In this document: piece by piece, positions 48,109 through 56,816 of the stretch
How the letters are laid out: every line of letters starts with the position of its first letter
Position numbering within the stretch: position 1 is the stretch's first letter
DNA from: Thermoanaerobaculia bacterium
GTDB lineage: Bacteria; Acidobacteriota; Thermoanaerobaculia; UBA5066
Length of the DNA stretch: 64,000 nt
Direction of reading: 5' to 3'
NCBI GenBank assembly: GCA_022071945.1
Contig: JAJVIN010000028.1
Location: forward strand, 226,038 to 290,037
The notes under the pieces: generated by a model
What the model was told of the DNA's origin: nothing
The model's database searches: none
The model's input: the letters and a program-made list of their open reading frames with translations, nothing else
Translations under genes and position numbers: made by a program

Positions 48109-49073
48109 TCGACGAGCTCGGAGACCCGGACGAACCGGATTCCCCCTTTTTTCGCCTTCGGGACCTCGGCTGAAAGAAAAGCCGTCGTCTCGGGGCTGGG
48201 ATGCCCGATGACGATGCAGTCGCCTCTCTCCTGGACGATCTTCATCGCCTTCTCCCACGCCTGAGCCAGTCCTTCGGCCTTGCCCCCCGCGTCCCGGCCC
48301 GCGTCCGGATCGTCGAGGAAGACGTCCCGCGCCCTCACGGAGACGCCGAGCCGCCGGGCCTCTTCGACCGCGACGCTCTGATTCGTCGTCCGGGAGTCGA
48401 GAAAGAAGAGGTGTCTCCCCTTGACCACCGAGAGGACGGCCGCCATCACGCGTCTGTCCGACGTCCCGACCGACCCCTGGTGATTGCTCACCCCGATCAG
48501 ACCGGGGACCTTGTCGATCATCGCCGAGACCGCCGCCCGGATCTCCGAGTCCTTCTGTTTGACCCGGATCGTCGATTCCTCCGCCGATCCGTTCTTGGAC
48601 TCCATCGGAAGGTGGAGCAGGACATCCCACCCCTTCCGCCTCCCGAACTCGGCTGATTCCCTGGCGAGGCGGCCGTCCGGCAGGACGGCGACAGCCATCG
48701 GCTCCGAGAACGGCTCGAGCCGGGAGAGGGCCGCGGGAGAGTGTCCCAGGTCGTCGAGGACGAGGGCGATGACTCCTCCCTTCCTCTCCGCTGAAACCGG
48801 CTCGAAATCCGAAGGCAGGTTCCGTTGCGGCGCGGGACTCGGGGTGAGGCGAGGCTTTGGCGCCGCTGTCCTCACCGGCGTGGGCTGGGTCTTCGGCTGT
48901 TCCACGACAGCCGGTTTCGGAGGTCTCTTCTCCCGCAGCGCCAGGTACGCCAGCGCTGCCAGAAGAAGAAGAACCAGCCCGCCCAGAAGGAGCAGGACGG
49001 ACCAAAGACAGCCCCAGCGCTTCTTCTTCTTTCGGGCGTGGGGTCTCGGTTTTTGCGGTTTCTTCGCGCTCAC
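48105..49073 (-). CDS. YibQ-type divergent polysaccharide deacetylase
   Basis: A 322-aa protein of the YibQ/DUF610 family: a basic N-terminus, one membrane anchor (LWSVLLLLGGLVLLLLAALAY), a Pro/Lys-rich linker and a periplasmic NodB-like fold (IALVLDDLGHSPAALSRL, LLHLPMES, GVSNHQGSVGTSDRRVM, FFLDSRTTNQ, CIVIGHPSPETT). The family is grouped with polysaccharide deacetylases, but its activity is not established. ATG 49073 overlaps the stop of the S41-like gene. The order envC-S41 peptidase-yibQ on one strand matches the proteobacterial envC-ctpA-yibQ neighbourhood, indicating a peptidoglycan-remodelling role at division. Confidence 0.9.
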   Translation of the reverse strand: MSAKKPQKPRPHARKKKKRWGCLWSVLLLLGGLVLLLLAALAYLALREKRPPKPAVVEQPKTQPTPVRTAAPKPRLTPSPAPQRNLPSDFEPVSAERKGGVIALVLDDLGHSPAALSRLEPFSEPMAVAVLPDGRLARESAEFGRRKGWDVLLHLPMESKNGSAEESTIRVKQKDSEIRAAVSAMIDKVPGLIGVSNHQGSVGTSDRRVMAAVLSVVKGRHLFFLDSRTTNQSVAVEEARRLGVSVRARDVFLDDPDAGRDAGGKAEGLAQAWEKAMKIVQERGDCIVIGHPSPETTAFLSAEVPKAKKGGIRFVRVSELVD

Positions 49074-50374
49074 GAAGCCGGCGGCGCCGCCCCTTCGGAC
49101 AGGAACCGGAGTCCCTGCTGCAGGGTCAGATCGGTCTCGGCGGACGTGATCTCCTGGTGAGCGACCGAGAAGACCCGGTCATCGGGCTCCAGCCCCTTCG
49201 GAGACAGGCTGACGCCTCCTGCCGTCCGGACCTTGGCCACCGCGAGCTTGAGCGCTCCGCCGCTCGGCAGATTGACGATCTGGTAGTCCGCGCCCATCCC
49301 GACGGTCGGCTCGCCGATGAGGCGGACTCGGGACTTGGGCTCCGCCGCCTTCTCGGCAACGGCGGCCGTCGGAGCGGGAGACGGAGAAAGCGCCGGAGTG
49401 GTCCCCGGAGTGGGAGACGGGGCCGGCGCCCCCTTCAGGCGCCCGGCCGATTCCCGGACCGCCGCCGCGAAGAACTCCGCCGGACCGGCGGTTCCGCTGT
49501 CGATCAGAATGGCCAGCCGGCCGGTGTAGGCCCGCCCCTCCGGCTGGGAACTGAACTTCTGTCCCTCGACCTTCCGTCCCTTCAATTCTCCGAGCTGGCC
49601 ATGGACCGAAAAGAGCGAGGCCAGCCGGACCGCTTCCTCGTAGCTGCCACCCGCAACTCCACGGACATCGACGATGAGGGCCTTGGCCGGGTCGACCGGG
49701 CCGAGGACTTCCTTGACGGCAGCGGCGGCGCCGGCCCCGAGGTACGGGATCCTCAAGACCGACTCCCCGCTGACACGGGCGATCGAGGGCTTCTCGGGTT
49801 CCCACGACGACCGGATGACGTCGATCGTCCGGTAGCGGGGCTTACCTTCACGGACAACGGTGAGAGAAACGCGCCCCCCCGGCTTTCCGGCGAGCCGCGC
49901 TTCCACTTGCCACAGGCTCAGGGGACGGGCGGGTTTGCCATCCACCTTCTCGATCAGATCGTCGGTTTTCAGGCCGGCCTTGGCGGCGGGGCTCCCGGGC
50001 ACCGCTGCCACGACGACCGGATACCCGAAACGCCGCGCCAGAACGACGCCCGCCTCCACCATCCCCTCCTTCCGCCGCGATTCCTCGGCGTTGCGGTACA
50101 GGGCGACCTGGTCCGCGGGGATGTACTCGGCGAAGGGATCCATCGCCTCGGTCATCCCGCTGAAGGCCCCAGCCATCAACGGTTTGACGTCGACTTCTTC
50201 CACGTAGTTCGACCTCACGAGGGAGAGGACCTCCGTGAAGAGACCGAGCGGTTTGTAGAGGTTCTCCCTGCCCTCCTTCTTCTTCTCCTCCGCGCCCAGG
50301 CGGGGGAGAACCACGAAAAGGCAGGCAATGAAGGCGATCGACGAAGCTAGCCCGAAGGCACGAGTCCGGCTCAC
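49070..50374 (-). CDS. S41-family (C-terminal processing) peptidase-like protein, likely inactive
   Basis: A 434-aa exported protein (GTG 50374; anchor LASSIAFIACLFVVLP). The N-terminal helices, a PDZ domain (about 103-175, with VPGSPAAKAGLKTDDLIEKV) and a tail-specific protease domain follow. The usual Ser-Lys dyad is lost: the GSASASE motif reads GTAGPAE, with Gly297 at the nucleophile position, and the GKG motif reads GMG, with Met360 at the Lys position. A Pro/Ala-rich insertion at 313-345 separates the two. The protein is therefore predicted to be a non-catalytic scaffold. It sits between envC (31 bp upstream) and yibQ (4-bp overlap). An ORF extension upstream to 50536 overlaps envC and is rejected. 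Confidence 0.87.
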   Translation of the reverse strand: MSRTRAFGLASSIAFIACLFVVLPRLGAEEKKKEGRENLYKPLGLFTEVLSLVRSNYVEEVDVKPLMAGAFSGMTEAMDPFAEYIPADQVALYRNAEESRRKEGMVEAGVVLARRFGYPVVVAAVPGSPAAKAGLKTDDLIEKVDGKPARPLSLWQVEARLAGKPGGRVSLTVVREGKPRYRTIDVIRSSWEPEKPSIARVSGESVLRIPYLGAGAAAAVKEVLGPVDPAKALIVDVRGVAGGSYEEAVRLASLFSVHGQLGELKGRKVEGQKFSSQPEGRAYTGRLAILIDSGTAGPAEFFAAAVRESAGRLKGAPAPSPTPGTTPALSPSPAPTAAVAEKAAEPKSRVRLIGEPTVGMGADYQIVNLPSGGALKLAVAKVRTAGGVSLSPKGLEPDDRVFSVAHQEITSAETDLTLQQGLRFLSEGAAPPAS

Positions 50375-50405
50375 GTTCCGATGATACGCGGAACCCGTGC
50401 CAGGG

Positions 50406-51605
50406 TTATCGGAGCCACAGCCGGGGGTCCACCGACTGCCTCGCCTCCCGGATCTCGAAGTAGAGCCCGGCGAGCTCACCCTCGGGAGGATCTCCGACCT
50501 GTCCCACCGTGTCCCCCACGGCGAGCCGGGTTCCACGGGCCACGGTCTGGGGCATCAGTCTCCCGTAGAGGCTGAAGACCCCGTCGCCATGATCGACGAC
50601 TACCATGTTCCCGTACCCCTTCAACCACTGCGAGTAGACGGCATCCCCCGCGAAGATGACCTTCACGTTCTTTCCTCTTGGAGCCTCGAGAGTCCAGCCC
50701 GAGGACCGGAGAAAGGTCCCTGGGAAGTGCGGGTTCGCGACCCTGCCGAACGGCAACAGGACCTTTCCCCGGATGGGCCAGTCGAGAACTCCCTTGAACC
50801 GCCTGATGTCCGCGGCCCCCGGAGGGAGAGCCCTCCCGCGCGACTCCAGAAGCAGGAGCAGGGCTTCCAGGCGGCTGGCCTTGTCCTCGAGCTTCTCGAG
50901 CGTCGATTTCTCCTCCGCCGAGGTCTTCTGGAGACGCGAGAGAAGGGTGATCTTCTCCGAGCGCGCCAGGATGAGCTCCTGCTCCTTTTGCCGAGCCTCC
51001 AGTACGACCCGGAAGAGCTCCTCTCTCTTCTTCCGCAGCTCCTCCTCGCGTCCGGCGAGCTCGAAGAGCGACCGCTCGTATTGCCTGAGCAACTCACTGT
51101 CGCGCTTCGTCATGTAGGAGAGGAGTTGCAGACCGCGAAGGAAGCTCCGTCCCGAGTCGACGGCCGCCAGGGTCCGGAGGTACCCGGAGCGCCCCATCCG
51201 GTTCAGGGCCCGCAGCCTTTCGGAGAGGATCCCGCGGAGGCGGTCGGTCCGCTCCTTGGCACCATTGCGGACGGAGAGCGCGTTGCCCGCCGCCTTCTCG
51301 ACTTCGGCCTGCGTGATCTCGAGCATTCTCCGCTCCACGGTCTTGATCTCGAGATTCAGCGAAGCCGCTTCCAGCGCGGCCTTCGTGTCCGCCTCTTTCT
51401 TCCGGGTGGCCTGATAGCGGGCGGAAAGCTCCGAGATCCGGGCCTTCAGCCGCTTCAGCTCCTGCCGGCGCTCCGCGTCCCCCAGTCCGCGCGGATCCGG
51501 AAGCCGGGCAGCCGTCTCTTCCCCCGCCGCCCCCTGTCCGGCCGCCGGCGGAGCGATGACGATCGCAGCGATGGCGATCGCGGCGATGCCGATCGCCATC
51601 GCCAT
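50406..51605 (-). CDS. envC: EnvC-like murein hydrolase activator
   Basis: A 399-aa periplasmic protein: signal segment IGIAAIAIAAIVIAPPAAGQ, then about 230 residues of coiled coil (LKRLKARISELSARYQATRK onward), then a degenerate LytM/M23 domain. The metal ligands are lost: the first His position is in a run RSSGWTLEAP, the HxH positions read YGRL and LYFEIR, with no second His pair. Such domains activate AmiA/AmiB-type amidases instead of cutting peptidoglycan. ATG 51605 has GGAGG five bases upstream. Cluster with the phosphatase gene upstream and S41/yibQ downstream. Confidence 0.9.
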   Translation of the reverse strand: MAMAIGIAAIAIAAIVIAPPAAGQGAAGEETAARLPDPRGLGDAERRQELKRLKARISELSARYQATRKKEADTKAALEAASLNLEIKTVERRMLEITQAEVEKAAGNALSVRNGAKERTDRLRGILSERLRALNRMGRSGYLRTLAAVDSGRSFLRGLQLLSYMTKRDSELLRQYERSLFELAGREEELRKKREELFRVVLEARQKEQELILARSEKITLLSRLQKTSAEEKSTLEKLEDKASRLEALLLLLESRGRALPPGAADIRRFKGVLDWPIRGKVLLPFGRVANPHFPGTFLRSSGWTLEAPRGKNVKVIFAGDAVYSQWLKGYGNMVVVDHGDGVFSLYGRLMPQTVARGTRLAVGDTVGQVGDPPEGELAGLYFEIREARQSVDPRLWLR

Positions 51606-51643
51606 CGTCGCCTCCGCGAGCGACAGGGAGAGCGGTCGCCTTC

Positions 51644-53812
51644 TCAGAACAGGGGCACTCCGTCGAGCTTCTCGGGTGGTTCGACGCCCATGAACTTGTA
51701 GAGGGTCGCGGGGACGTCGGCGATGCCCGGCGTCCGGTCCTTGGGAAGGGCGCGGTTGGCGAAAAGGATTCCGGGCACGACCGCCGGATCGACGGAACAG
51801 TGGTCCCCTGACCAGACCTGCTTGTTGTCCTCGAAGAGATCCGGCGTGACGACACCCAGGCTCGATTGCCAGGCGACCCGGTAGCCGTCGGCGTTCGTCA
51901 CGAAGATGTCGGGGATCACCTCGGCGTCGTAGGTCCCGTAGACCTCCTCGCGGGTGTAGACGCCGTGGACTGGCTTCTTTCCGGTCTTGGGGTCGGTCAG
52001 CTCGAGAAGGCGCTTCTTGATCTCGGCGCGCACCGCCTCGTACTCCGCGCCCGGCGAGACGACACCCTTCGCCTCTCGTCCCTCCAGGTTCACGTAGATC
52101 TCCCCGAGACCCATCGCGTAGGCCTTGGTCTTTGACCAGTCGACGTTCGCCCAGAACTCTCCCTGGCCGAAGAGCATCTCGAGATCCGCCTGCTTCTCGT
52201 TGGCTCCCTTGAGCGCCATGAACCCGTTCTCCACGAGCCACGTGTTGTAGTTCACGGACCGCCGCCAGGTCGCAAAGCCGTGGTCGGAGAGCACGATGAG
52301 GAGGTCGTCCTTCCCGAGCTTCTCGAGGACTCCCCCCACGATCGTATCCATCTGCCGGTACGACCTCTCGACCGAAATGGCGTACTGCGCGGCCTTCTGG
52401 GCATCGTAGGCCGGATGCTCTGGATCGAGGAGCCGCCACATCACGTGCCCGACCCGGTCGGTGTACTCGTAGATCTGAACGTAGAGATCCAAATCCTCGT
52501 CTGCCAGGATTCCCTCCATCATCTTGCGGTACTGCAGGACGGTGAAGGAGACGTCCTCGAGGAAGACCTTCTCGTCGATCACTTCCTCGCTCATCGACCA
52601 CGTGTCGATCGACCAGCCCATCGTCTTGAAGAGCCCGAACTTCTCGCTCAGCGAAGCCGCCCACGTGCCGGGGGAAGAGATCTTGACCGAGGGAGGCAGC
52701 TTTTCGGGGTCGAAGTTGATCGGGCTCAAGTAGAGCTGGATCTCGGGAGTGATGCTCAGGAGGTGGAACCGTCCGATGCCCCTGAGCTTGACGACGCTGT
52801 TGAACGGGAAGACGAAGCGGACCCAGGGCGACCACTCGCCGGTCTTGATCACGACAGGTTCCGACCCCTCCGGCTCGATGCGGAGCCGGGCGCCGTCGGG
52901 CAATACCGTCAGCTTCATCGGGACCTTGATGACGGGCGGATCCTTGAAGAGCTTGTTGTACGGGCCGAAGACCTCGGTTGCGATCGTCCCCTTGTTCGAT
53001 TCGAGCCGGATGAGCTCGACGGAGAACTCGTTCTTGTTCCTCGGGGCGAAGAACGGGTCGGACGTGTAGTAACTGGGAGTGCCGATCCTTCCCCTCACAT
53101 CAGGGACGCCCAGACCCGACACCAGCTTGCCGTTGTCGTAGTCGACGGCCGGGAACGTCACGGGAACGTGCAGGACCGCCGCCTTGATCCCCTTCTTCCC
53201 CGCCGCTTCCCAGAAGGGAACGCCGCGCCGGTTGTTCACGACCGTCGGGATCTCCTCCGGGAGCTGCTTGCCGAGCCGGTGGCCCTGCCAGGCGCCGAGG
53301 AGGAGCGGGATCACCGAAAGCCCCAGCGACAGGACGGTCTTCTTCAGGGGCCAGCGGATCAAGAAGAAGCCCGCGACAAAACAGAGGAGTCCCAGACCTC
53401 CCGCCGCCACCCACCGGTTCTTCTTCCCGAGAAGGAAGGGCTTCACGCCCTCCGTGGCCACGGCGAACTCCGGACGGTACGTCTTCGGGTCGCGTTTCAA
53501 GAAATCGAAGATCTGCGTACGTCCCGGCGAGAGGCCGGTCGAGAAGGTGGACCACGAAACCGGCGTCTGAGCCGGAATGGTCGGCAGAAGCGGTGTGTAG
53601 CCTCCGCTCGCGGCCAGCTTGGAGAGGTTCGGGAGCTTCCCCTCCGCCATCATCCTCGAGACCATCTTGTGGTCCGCCCCGTCGAAGCCGAGGACGTACG
53701 TCTTCTTCTTCGTCCGCTCGGCGGGGAGAGCTCCGGTGAGGAGGGCCGCGCAACAGACCACGGCGGAGACGATGAGAACCGTTCGATTAACCTTGGAGTC
53801 CTTGAAAAGCAC
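51644..53812 (-). CDS. alkaline-phosphatase-fold membrane hydrolase
   Basis: A 722-aa protein of the type I phosphodiesterase/nucleotide pyrophosphatase superfamily. An N-terminal anchor (VLIVSAVVCCAALLTGAL) precedes metal motif GFDGAD, the nucleophile region PAQTPVSWSTF (Thr), VLSDHGF and GDHCSVDP. An unusual hydrophobic pair (about 130-180) is inserted in the catalytic domain: GGLGLLCFVAGFFLIRW and SLGLSVIPLLLGAW. Predicted substrate is a phospho- or sulfo-ester at the envelope; not specified by sequence. It starts at GTG 53812, which overlaps the divergent substrate-binding protein start by about ten bases. It is 38 bp upstream of envC. Confidence 0.85.
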   Translation of the reverse strand: MLFKDSKVNRTVLIVSAVVCCAALLTGALPAERTKKKTYVLGFDGADHKMVSRMMAEGKLPNLSKLAASGGYTPLLPTIPAQTPVSWSTFSTGLSPGRTQIFDFLKRDPKTYRPEFAVATEGVKPFLLGKKNRWVAAGGLGLLCFVAGFFLIRWPLKKTVLSLGLSVIPLLLGAWQGHRLGKQLPEEIPTVVNNRRGVPFWEAAGKKGIKAAVLHVPVTFPAVDYDNGKLVSGLGVPDVRGRIGTPSYYTSDPFFAPRNKNEFSVELIRLESNKGTIATEVFGPYNKLFKDPPVIKVPMKLTVLPDGARLRIEPEGSEPVVIKTGEWSPWVRFVFPFNSVVKLRGIGRFHLLSITPEIQLYLSPINFDPEKLPPSVKISSPGTWAASLSEKFGLFKTMGWSIDTWSMSEEVIDEKVFLEDVSFTVLQYRKMMEGILADEDLDLYVQIYEYTDRVGHVMWRLLDPEHPAYDAQKAAQYAISVERSYRQMDTIVGGVLEKLGKDDLLIVLSDHGFATWRRSVNYNTWLVENGFMALKGANEKQADLEMLFGQGEFWANVDWSKTKAYAMGLGEIYVNLEGREAKGVVSPGAEYEAVRAEIKKRLLELTDPKTGKKPVHGVYTREEVYGTYDAEVIPDIFVTNADGYRVAWQSSLGVVTPDLFEDNKQVWSGDHCSVDPAVVPGILFANRALPKDRTPGIADVPATLYKFMGVEPPEKLDGVPLF

Positions 53813-55376
53813 GGCGCATTCTATTCGCAGGGTTCCGGCAAGAAGTCACTCCCGTCGTGTCCTCGGAATCCTCCTGACGTGCTCGTGCCTTCTGGCTCCC
53901 TTTGCGGCCTGTCGAAAGCCGGAGAAGGCCAGCCGGGACACGCTGGTGGCCGCCCTCGAGTCGAGCCCCCTCGGGTTCGACCCCCGGGTTCTGACGGATC
54001 AGAGCTCCTGGAGAGTGGCGGACGCCCTCTACACCGGGCTGATGAAGAAGGCTCCGAGAGGCGAGTTCTTGCCCGACCTGGCGGAAAGCTGCGACTCGGA
54101 AGACGCCCGGGTCTGGTCGTGCCGTCTCAGGTCAGGGGTCCTGTTTCACGACGGGAGGCCGATGACGTCCTCAGACGTCGCCTTCACCTACGAGAGCGTC
54201 CTGTCGGAGGGCTTTCGAAGCAGCAAGAAGCAGGCCCTGAGGGTCATCGAGAGGATCGAGACGCCCTCTCCCCTGATGGTCGTCTTTCACCTCCGCTCCC
54301 CCTACTCCTCGTTTCCCAACCAACTCCTCCTCGGGATCATCCCGGCCGGGACCTCGCTCGAGGCAGCCAGGGCGCGGCCCATCGGAACCGGACCCTTCCT
54401 CTTCGAGTTCTACAGACCCGACGACCGGGTCTCTCTTCGGAGATTCGATGGGTTCTACGGCGAGAAGGCGCGAATGGCCCGGGTCGTGATGCGCGTGATC
54501 CCCGACACGACGACGCGGGCGCTCGAGCTCTTGCGCGGTTCGGTTCACCTGGCGATCAACAGCCTCAGCCCGGACATGCTCCCGAGGATGGAGGCGGCGT
54601 CCGGCGTCACCGTGAGCCGGCTGCCGGGATCCAACCACGGCTACATCGCCTTCAACTTCAAGGACCCCGTCCTGTCGAAGAAGGAAGTCCGGCAGGCCCT
54701 CGCGTTGGCTCTCGACCGGCGGGCCATCGCCTCGGGTCTGTGGCGCGACACGGTGGAGGTCACGGAGACCTTGCTGCCGAAGGATCACTGGGCGACCGAC
54801 CCGGACCTGCCGCCGCTCGAGAGGGACCTCGAGCGGGCGGGGCGGCTCCTCGATCAGGCGGGCTTTCCCGAGAGGGCGGAAGGCCGGCCGCGCCTCACCC
54901 TGACGTTCAAGACGTCGACGGACGAGATGACCGTACTGCAAGCCACGGCGATCGCCGCCCAGTGGCGCGAAGCGGGCGTGGAGACGGTCATTCGCTCTCA
55001 CGACTTCTCGATCTTTTACGAGGACGTGATCCACGGGAACTTCCGGCTCTTCTCGATGAGGTGGCAGGGGATCACCGACCCGGACCACTATCACGACGTC
55101 TTCCACACGAGGTCGTTCCCGCCAGGCGGGTGGAACCGGGGGTTCTTCAGCGACCCCCTCGTCGATTCCTGGATCGAGAAGGCGAGGCAGACCCGGTCCC
55201 GCCAAGAGAGGCAGCGGCTCTACTTCGCCCTCCAGCGCCGGCTCCTCGACGAGCTCCCCTACATCCCGCTCTACCGGGCCCTGACGGTTGCCGTCCACGA
55301 TTCCCGCCTGACGGGGATCTCCTCGATCCCGCCGACGGGGGACTTCACGTTTCTGAGAGAGATTGGACGGGAGTAA
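53802..55376 (+). CDS. ABC transporter substrate-binding lipoprotein (family 5)
   Basis: A 524-aa extracytoplasmic solute-binding protein of the peptide/nickel type. TTG 53802 with GGAG upstream gives an N-terminus with lipobox FAAC (Cys37). An upstream extension to 53619 lies in the phosphatase gene. Family marks: FDPRVLTDQSSWRVADALYTG, YSSFPNQLLLGIIPAGTS, ARPIGTGPFLFEFY, the signature FNFKDPVLSKKEVRQALALA and PYIPLYRALTVAVHDSRLTG. No permease or ATPase genes of the same system are nearby, so it may serve a distant ABC complex or act as an orphan receptor. Downstream TPR gene is 50 bp away. Confidence 0.88.
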   Translation: MKSTAHSIRRVPARSHSRRVLGILLTCSCLLAPFAACRKPEKASRDTLVAALESSPLGFDPRVLTDQSSWRVADALYTGLMKKAPRGEFLPDLAESCDSEDARVWSCRLRSGVLFHDGRPMTSSDVAFTYESVLSEGFRSSKKQALRVIERIETPSPLMVVFHLRSPYSSFPNQLLLGIIPAGTSLEAARARPIGTGPFLFEFYRPDDRVSLRRFDGFYGEKARMARVVMRVIPDTTTRALELLRGSVHLAINSLSPDMLPRMEAASGVTVSRLPGSNHGYIAFNFKDPVLSKKEVRQALALALDRRAIASGLWRDTVEVTETLLPKDHWATDPDLPPLERDLERAGRLLDQAGFPERAEGRPRLTLTFKTSTDEMTVLQATAIAAQWREAGVETVIRSHDFSIFYEDVIHGNFRLFSMRWQGITDPDHYHDVFHTRSFPPGGWNRGFFSDPLVDSWIEKARQTRSRQERQRLYFALQRRLLDELPYIPLYRALTVAVHDSRLTGISSIPPTGDFTFLREIGRE

Positions 55377-55426
55377 ACTGCCGCAGTTCCCCGGCTTCTT
55401 GGTCTTCTGGGGGTTGGAGGGTCCCG

Positions 55427-56758
55427 TTGCAAATCGCTTTCGCCGTCGCCGCAGCGGTCGCTGTCCTGGCCGCTTTTGTCGCGTTCAGGACTTTCAAGTC
55501 TCTCCAGGCGGAGAAGGAACGGGCCGCCGCCGAAGCCGCGCGCCTGTCGGCGGAGATCAGCAAGCGGGACGAGGACTTGCGGGGTTCCCAGGAAGCAAGG
55601 TCGGCCCTGGAGTCCGAGAGGCGGGCCCTCGAAGAGAGTCTTTCCGAGGCCCAGTCGACGATCCAGGCTCAACTTGCCAAGATCCAGGAGTTCGAGACCC
55701 AGGTTGGCGAGCTCAGAAGCCAGGCCGAGCAGGCCCTCTTCGAGCACAAGAGCCAACAGCGTTTCTTCGGCCGGAAGGCCAAGGACACCTTCGAGGTCGT
55801 CAAGCAGCGCCTCGCGGCCGAGGGATTCCCGGAGCGGATCGATGACATCGCGGCGGGTCCGACGAAGAGCCTCTCCGAGGAAACCAAGCGTCTCTTGAAG
55901 GAAGTGGAGAGCTGGATGGCCCAGGGCAGCATGGAAGATCCAGACGTGCTGCACCTTCTCGGGATCCTCGACTTCGCGCGCGGGGACGCCAAGCGGGCGG
56001 AACTGCGCCTTCGGGCGGCGTCCCGGACGTCCGACGTCCCGCTCCTGTGGGAAAACCTGGGCGATCTGATGAAGCACACGGGACGCGGCAAGACGGCCGT
56101 CCAGCACTACAAGAAGGCCGCCCGCTCGGCACCCGAGAACTCCCCCGTACACAAGAAGCTCGGCATGGCGCTCTTTGCGGCCGGCGAGTACGCCGCCGCG
56201 CTGAAGCCGTTGCAGGTCGCCCTGCAGGCGTACCCGTCGGATCTCGAGCTCCACCTCCACGTCGCGTTCGCGTACATCGAGGCCGGTGAGTACCAGAAGG
56301 CCATCGACCTCTCGCACTCCGGACGCAAGCGGTTCCCCAAGGCGGCCTCGCTCGCAGCCTGCGCCATCGTCGCCTTCTCGAAGATGAAGCGCTTCCGGGA
56401 TGCTGAGATGGCATTTCAGACGGCCATGGAAATCGACGCCAACAGTGCGGACGCCTACATCGCCAGGGGCTTTGCCTACCTCGAGGAAGAAAAGCCCAAG
56501 GACGCGACGAAGGCGTTCCAGAAAGCCCTGGAGATCGACCGCAACCGGCCGAGGGCCCTTTATGGCCTCGGAAGGGCCGCGAACCGCGAACAGAACTTCG
56601 AGACGGCCCTCGGCCATCTGAAGAAGGCCGTCGAGCTCAAGCCCGACTACGCCGAGGCGTGGTACGAGATGAAGACGACCCACGAGGCGCTCAAGCAGTT
56701 CGAGCTCGCGGTCGAGGCCCTCAACAAGGCCGTCTCGCTCAAGCCGAAGCTCGCCTGA
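55427..56758 (+). CDS. TPR protein with N-terminal anchor and coiled coil
   Basis: A 443-aa protein. TTG 55427 has GGAGG six bases upstream; the frame runs open to 52280 but only as antisense noise. An N-terminal membrane anchor (IAFAVAAAVAVLAAFVAF) is followed by a coiled coil (about 25-110: RAAAEAARLSAEISKRDEDL) and then at least six TPR repeats (DVPLLWENLGDLMKHTGRGK; PRALYGLGRAANREQNFETA; PDYAEAWYEMKTTHEALKQF). Likely a periplasmic-facing or cytoplasmic scaffold; partner unknown. It is 50 bp downstream of the SBP gene and probably co-transcribed. Confidence 0.88.
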   Translation: MQIAFAVAAAVAVLAAFVAFRTFKSLQAEKERAAAEAARLSAEISKRDEDLRGSQEARSALESERRALEESLSEAQSTIQAQLAKIQEFETQVGELRSQAEQALFEHKSQQRFFGRKAKDTFEVVKQRLAAEGFPERIDDIAAGPTKSLSEETKRLLKEVESWMAQGSMEDPDVLHLLGILDFARGDAKRAELRLRAASRTSDVPLLWENLGDLMKHTGRGKTAVQHYKKAARSAPENSPVHKKLGMALFAAGEYAAALKPLQVALQAYPSDLELHLHVAFAYIEAGEYQKAIDLSHSGRKRFPKAASLAACAIVAFSKMKRFRDAEMAFQTAMEIDANSADAYIARGFAYLEEEKPKDATKAFQKALEIDRNRPRALYGLGRAANREQNFETALGHLKKAVELKPDYAEAWYEMKTTHEALKQFELAVEALNKAVSLKPKLA

Positions 56759-56816
56759 GGCGCTGGCCGGCGCGGGTGGTGGCCGCCCGTGGCGGCGGCC
56801 GCCCGCGGCGGGGCCC

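Noticed and set aside
51541..51605. Repetitive GATCGC/GATGGC stretch
   Set aside because: It encodes the Ala/Ile-rich signal peptide of EnvC; not a separate repeat.
52280..55426. Apparent 1492-residue ORF ending with the TPR protein
   Set aside because: Only the part from TTG 55427 is protein-like and has a ribosome binding site; upstream it is antisense to the phosphatase gene and out of frame with the SBP gene.
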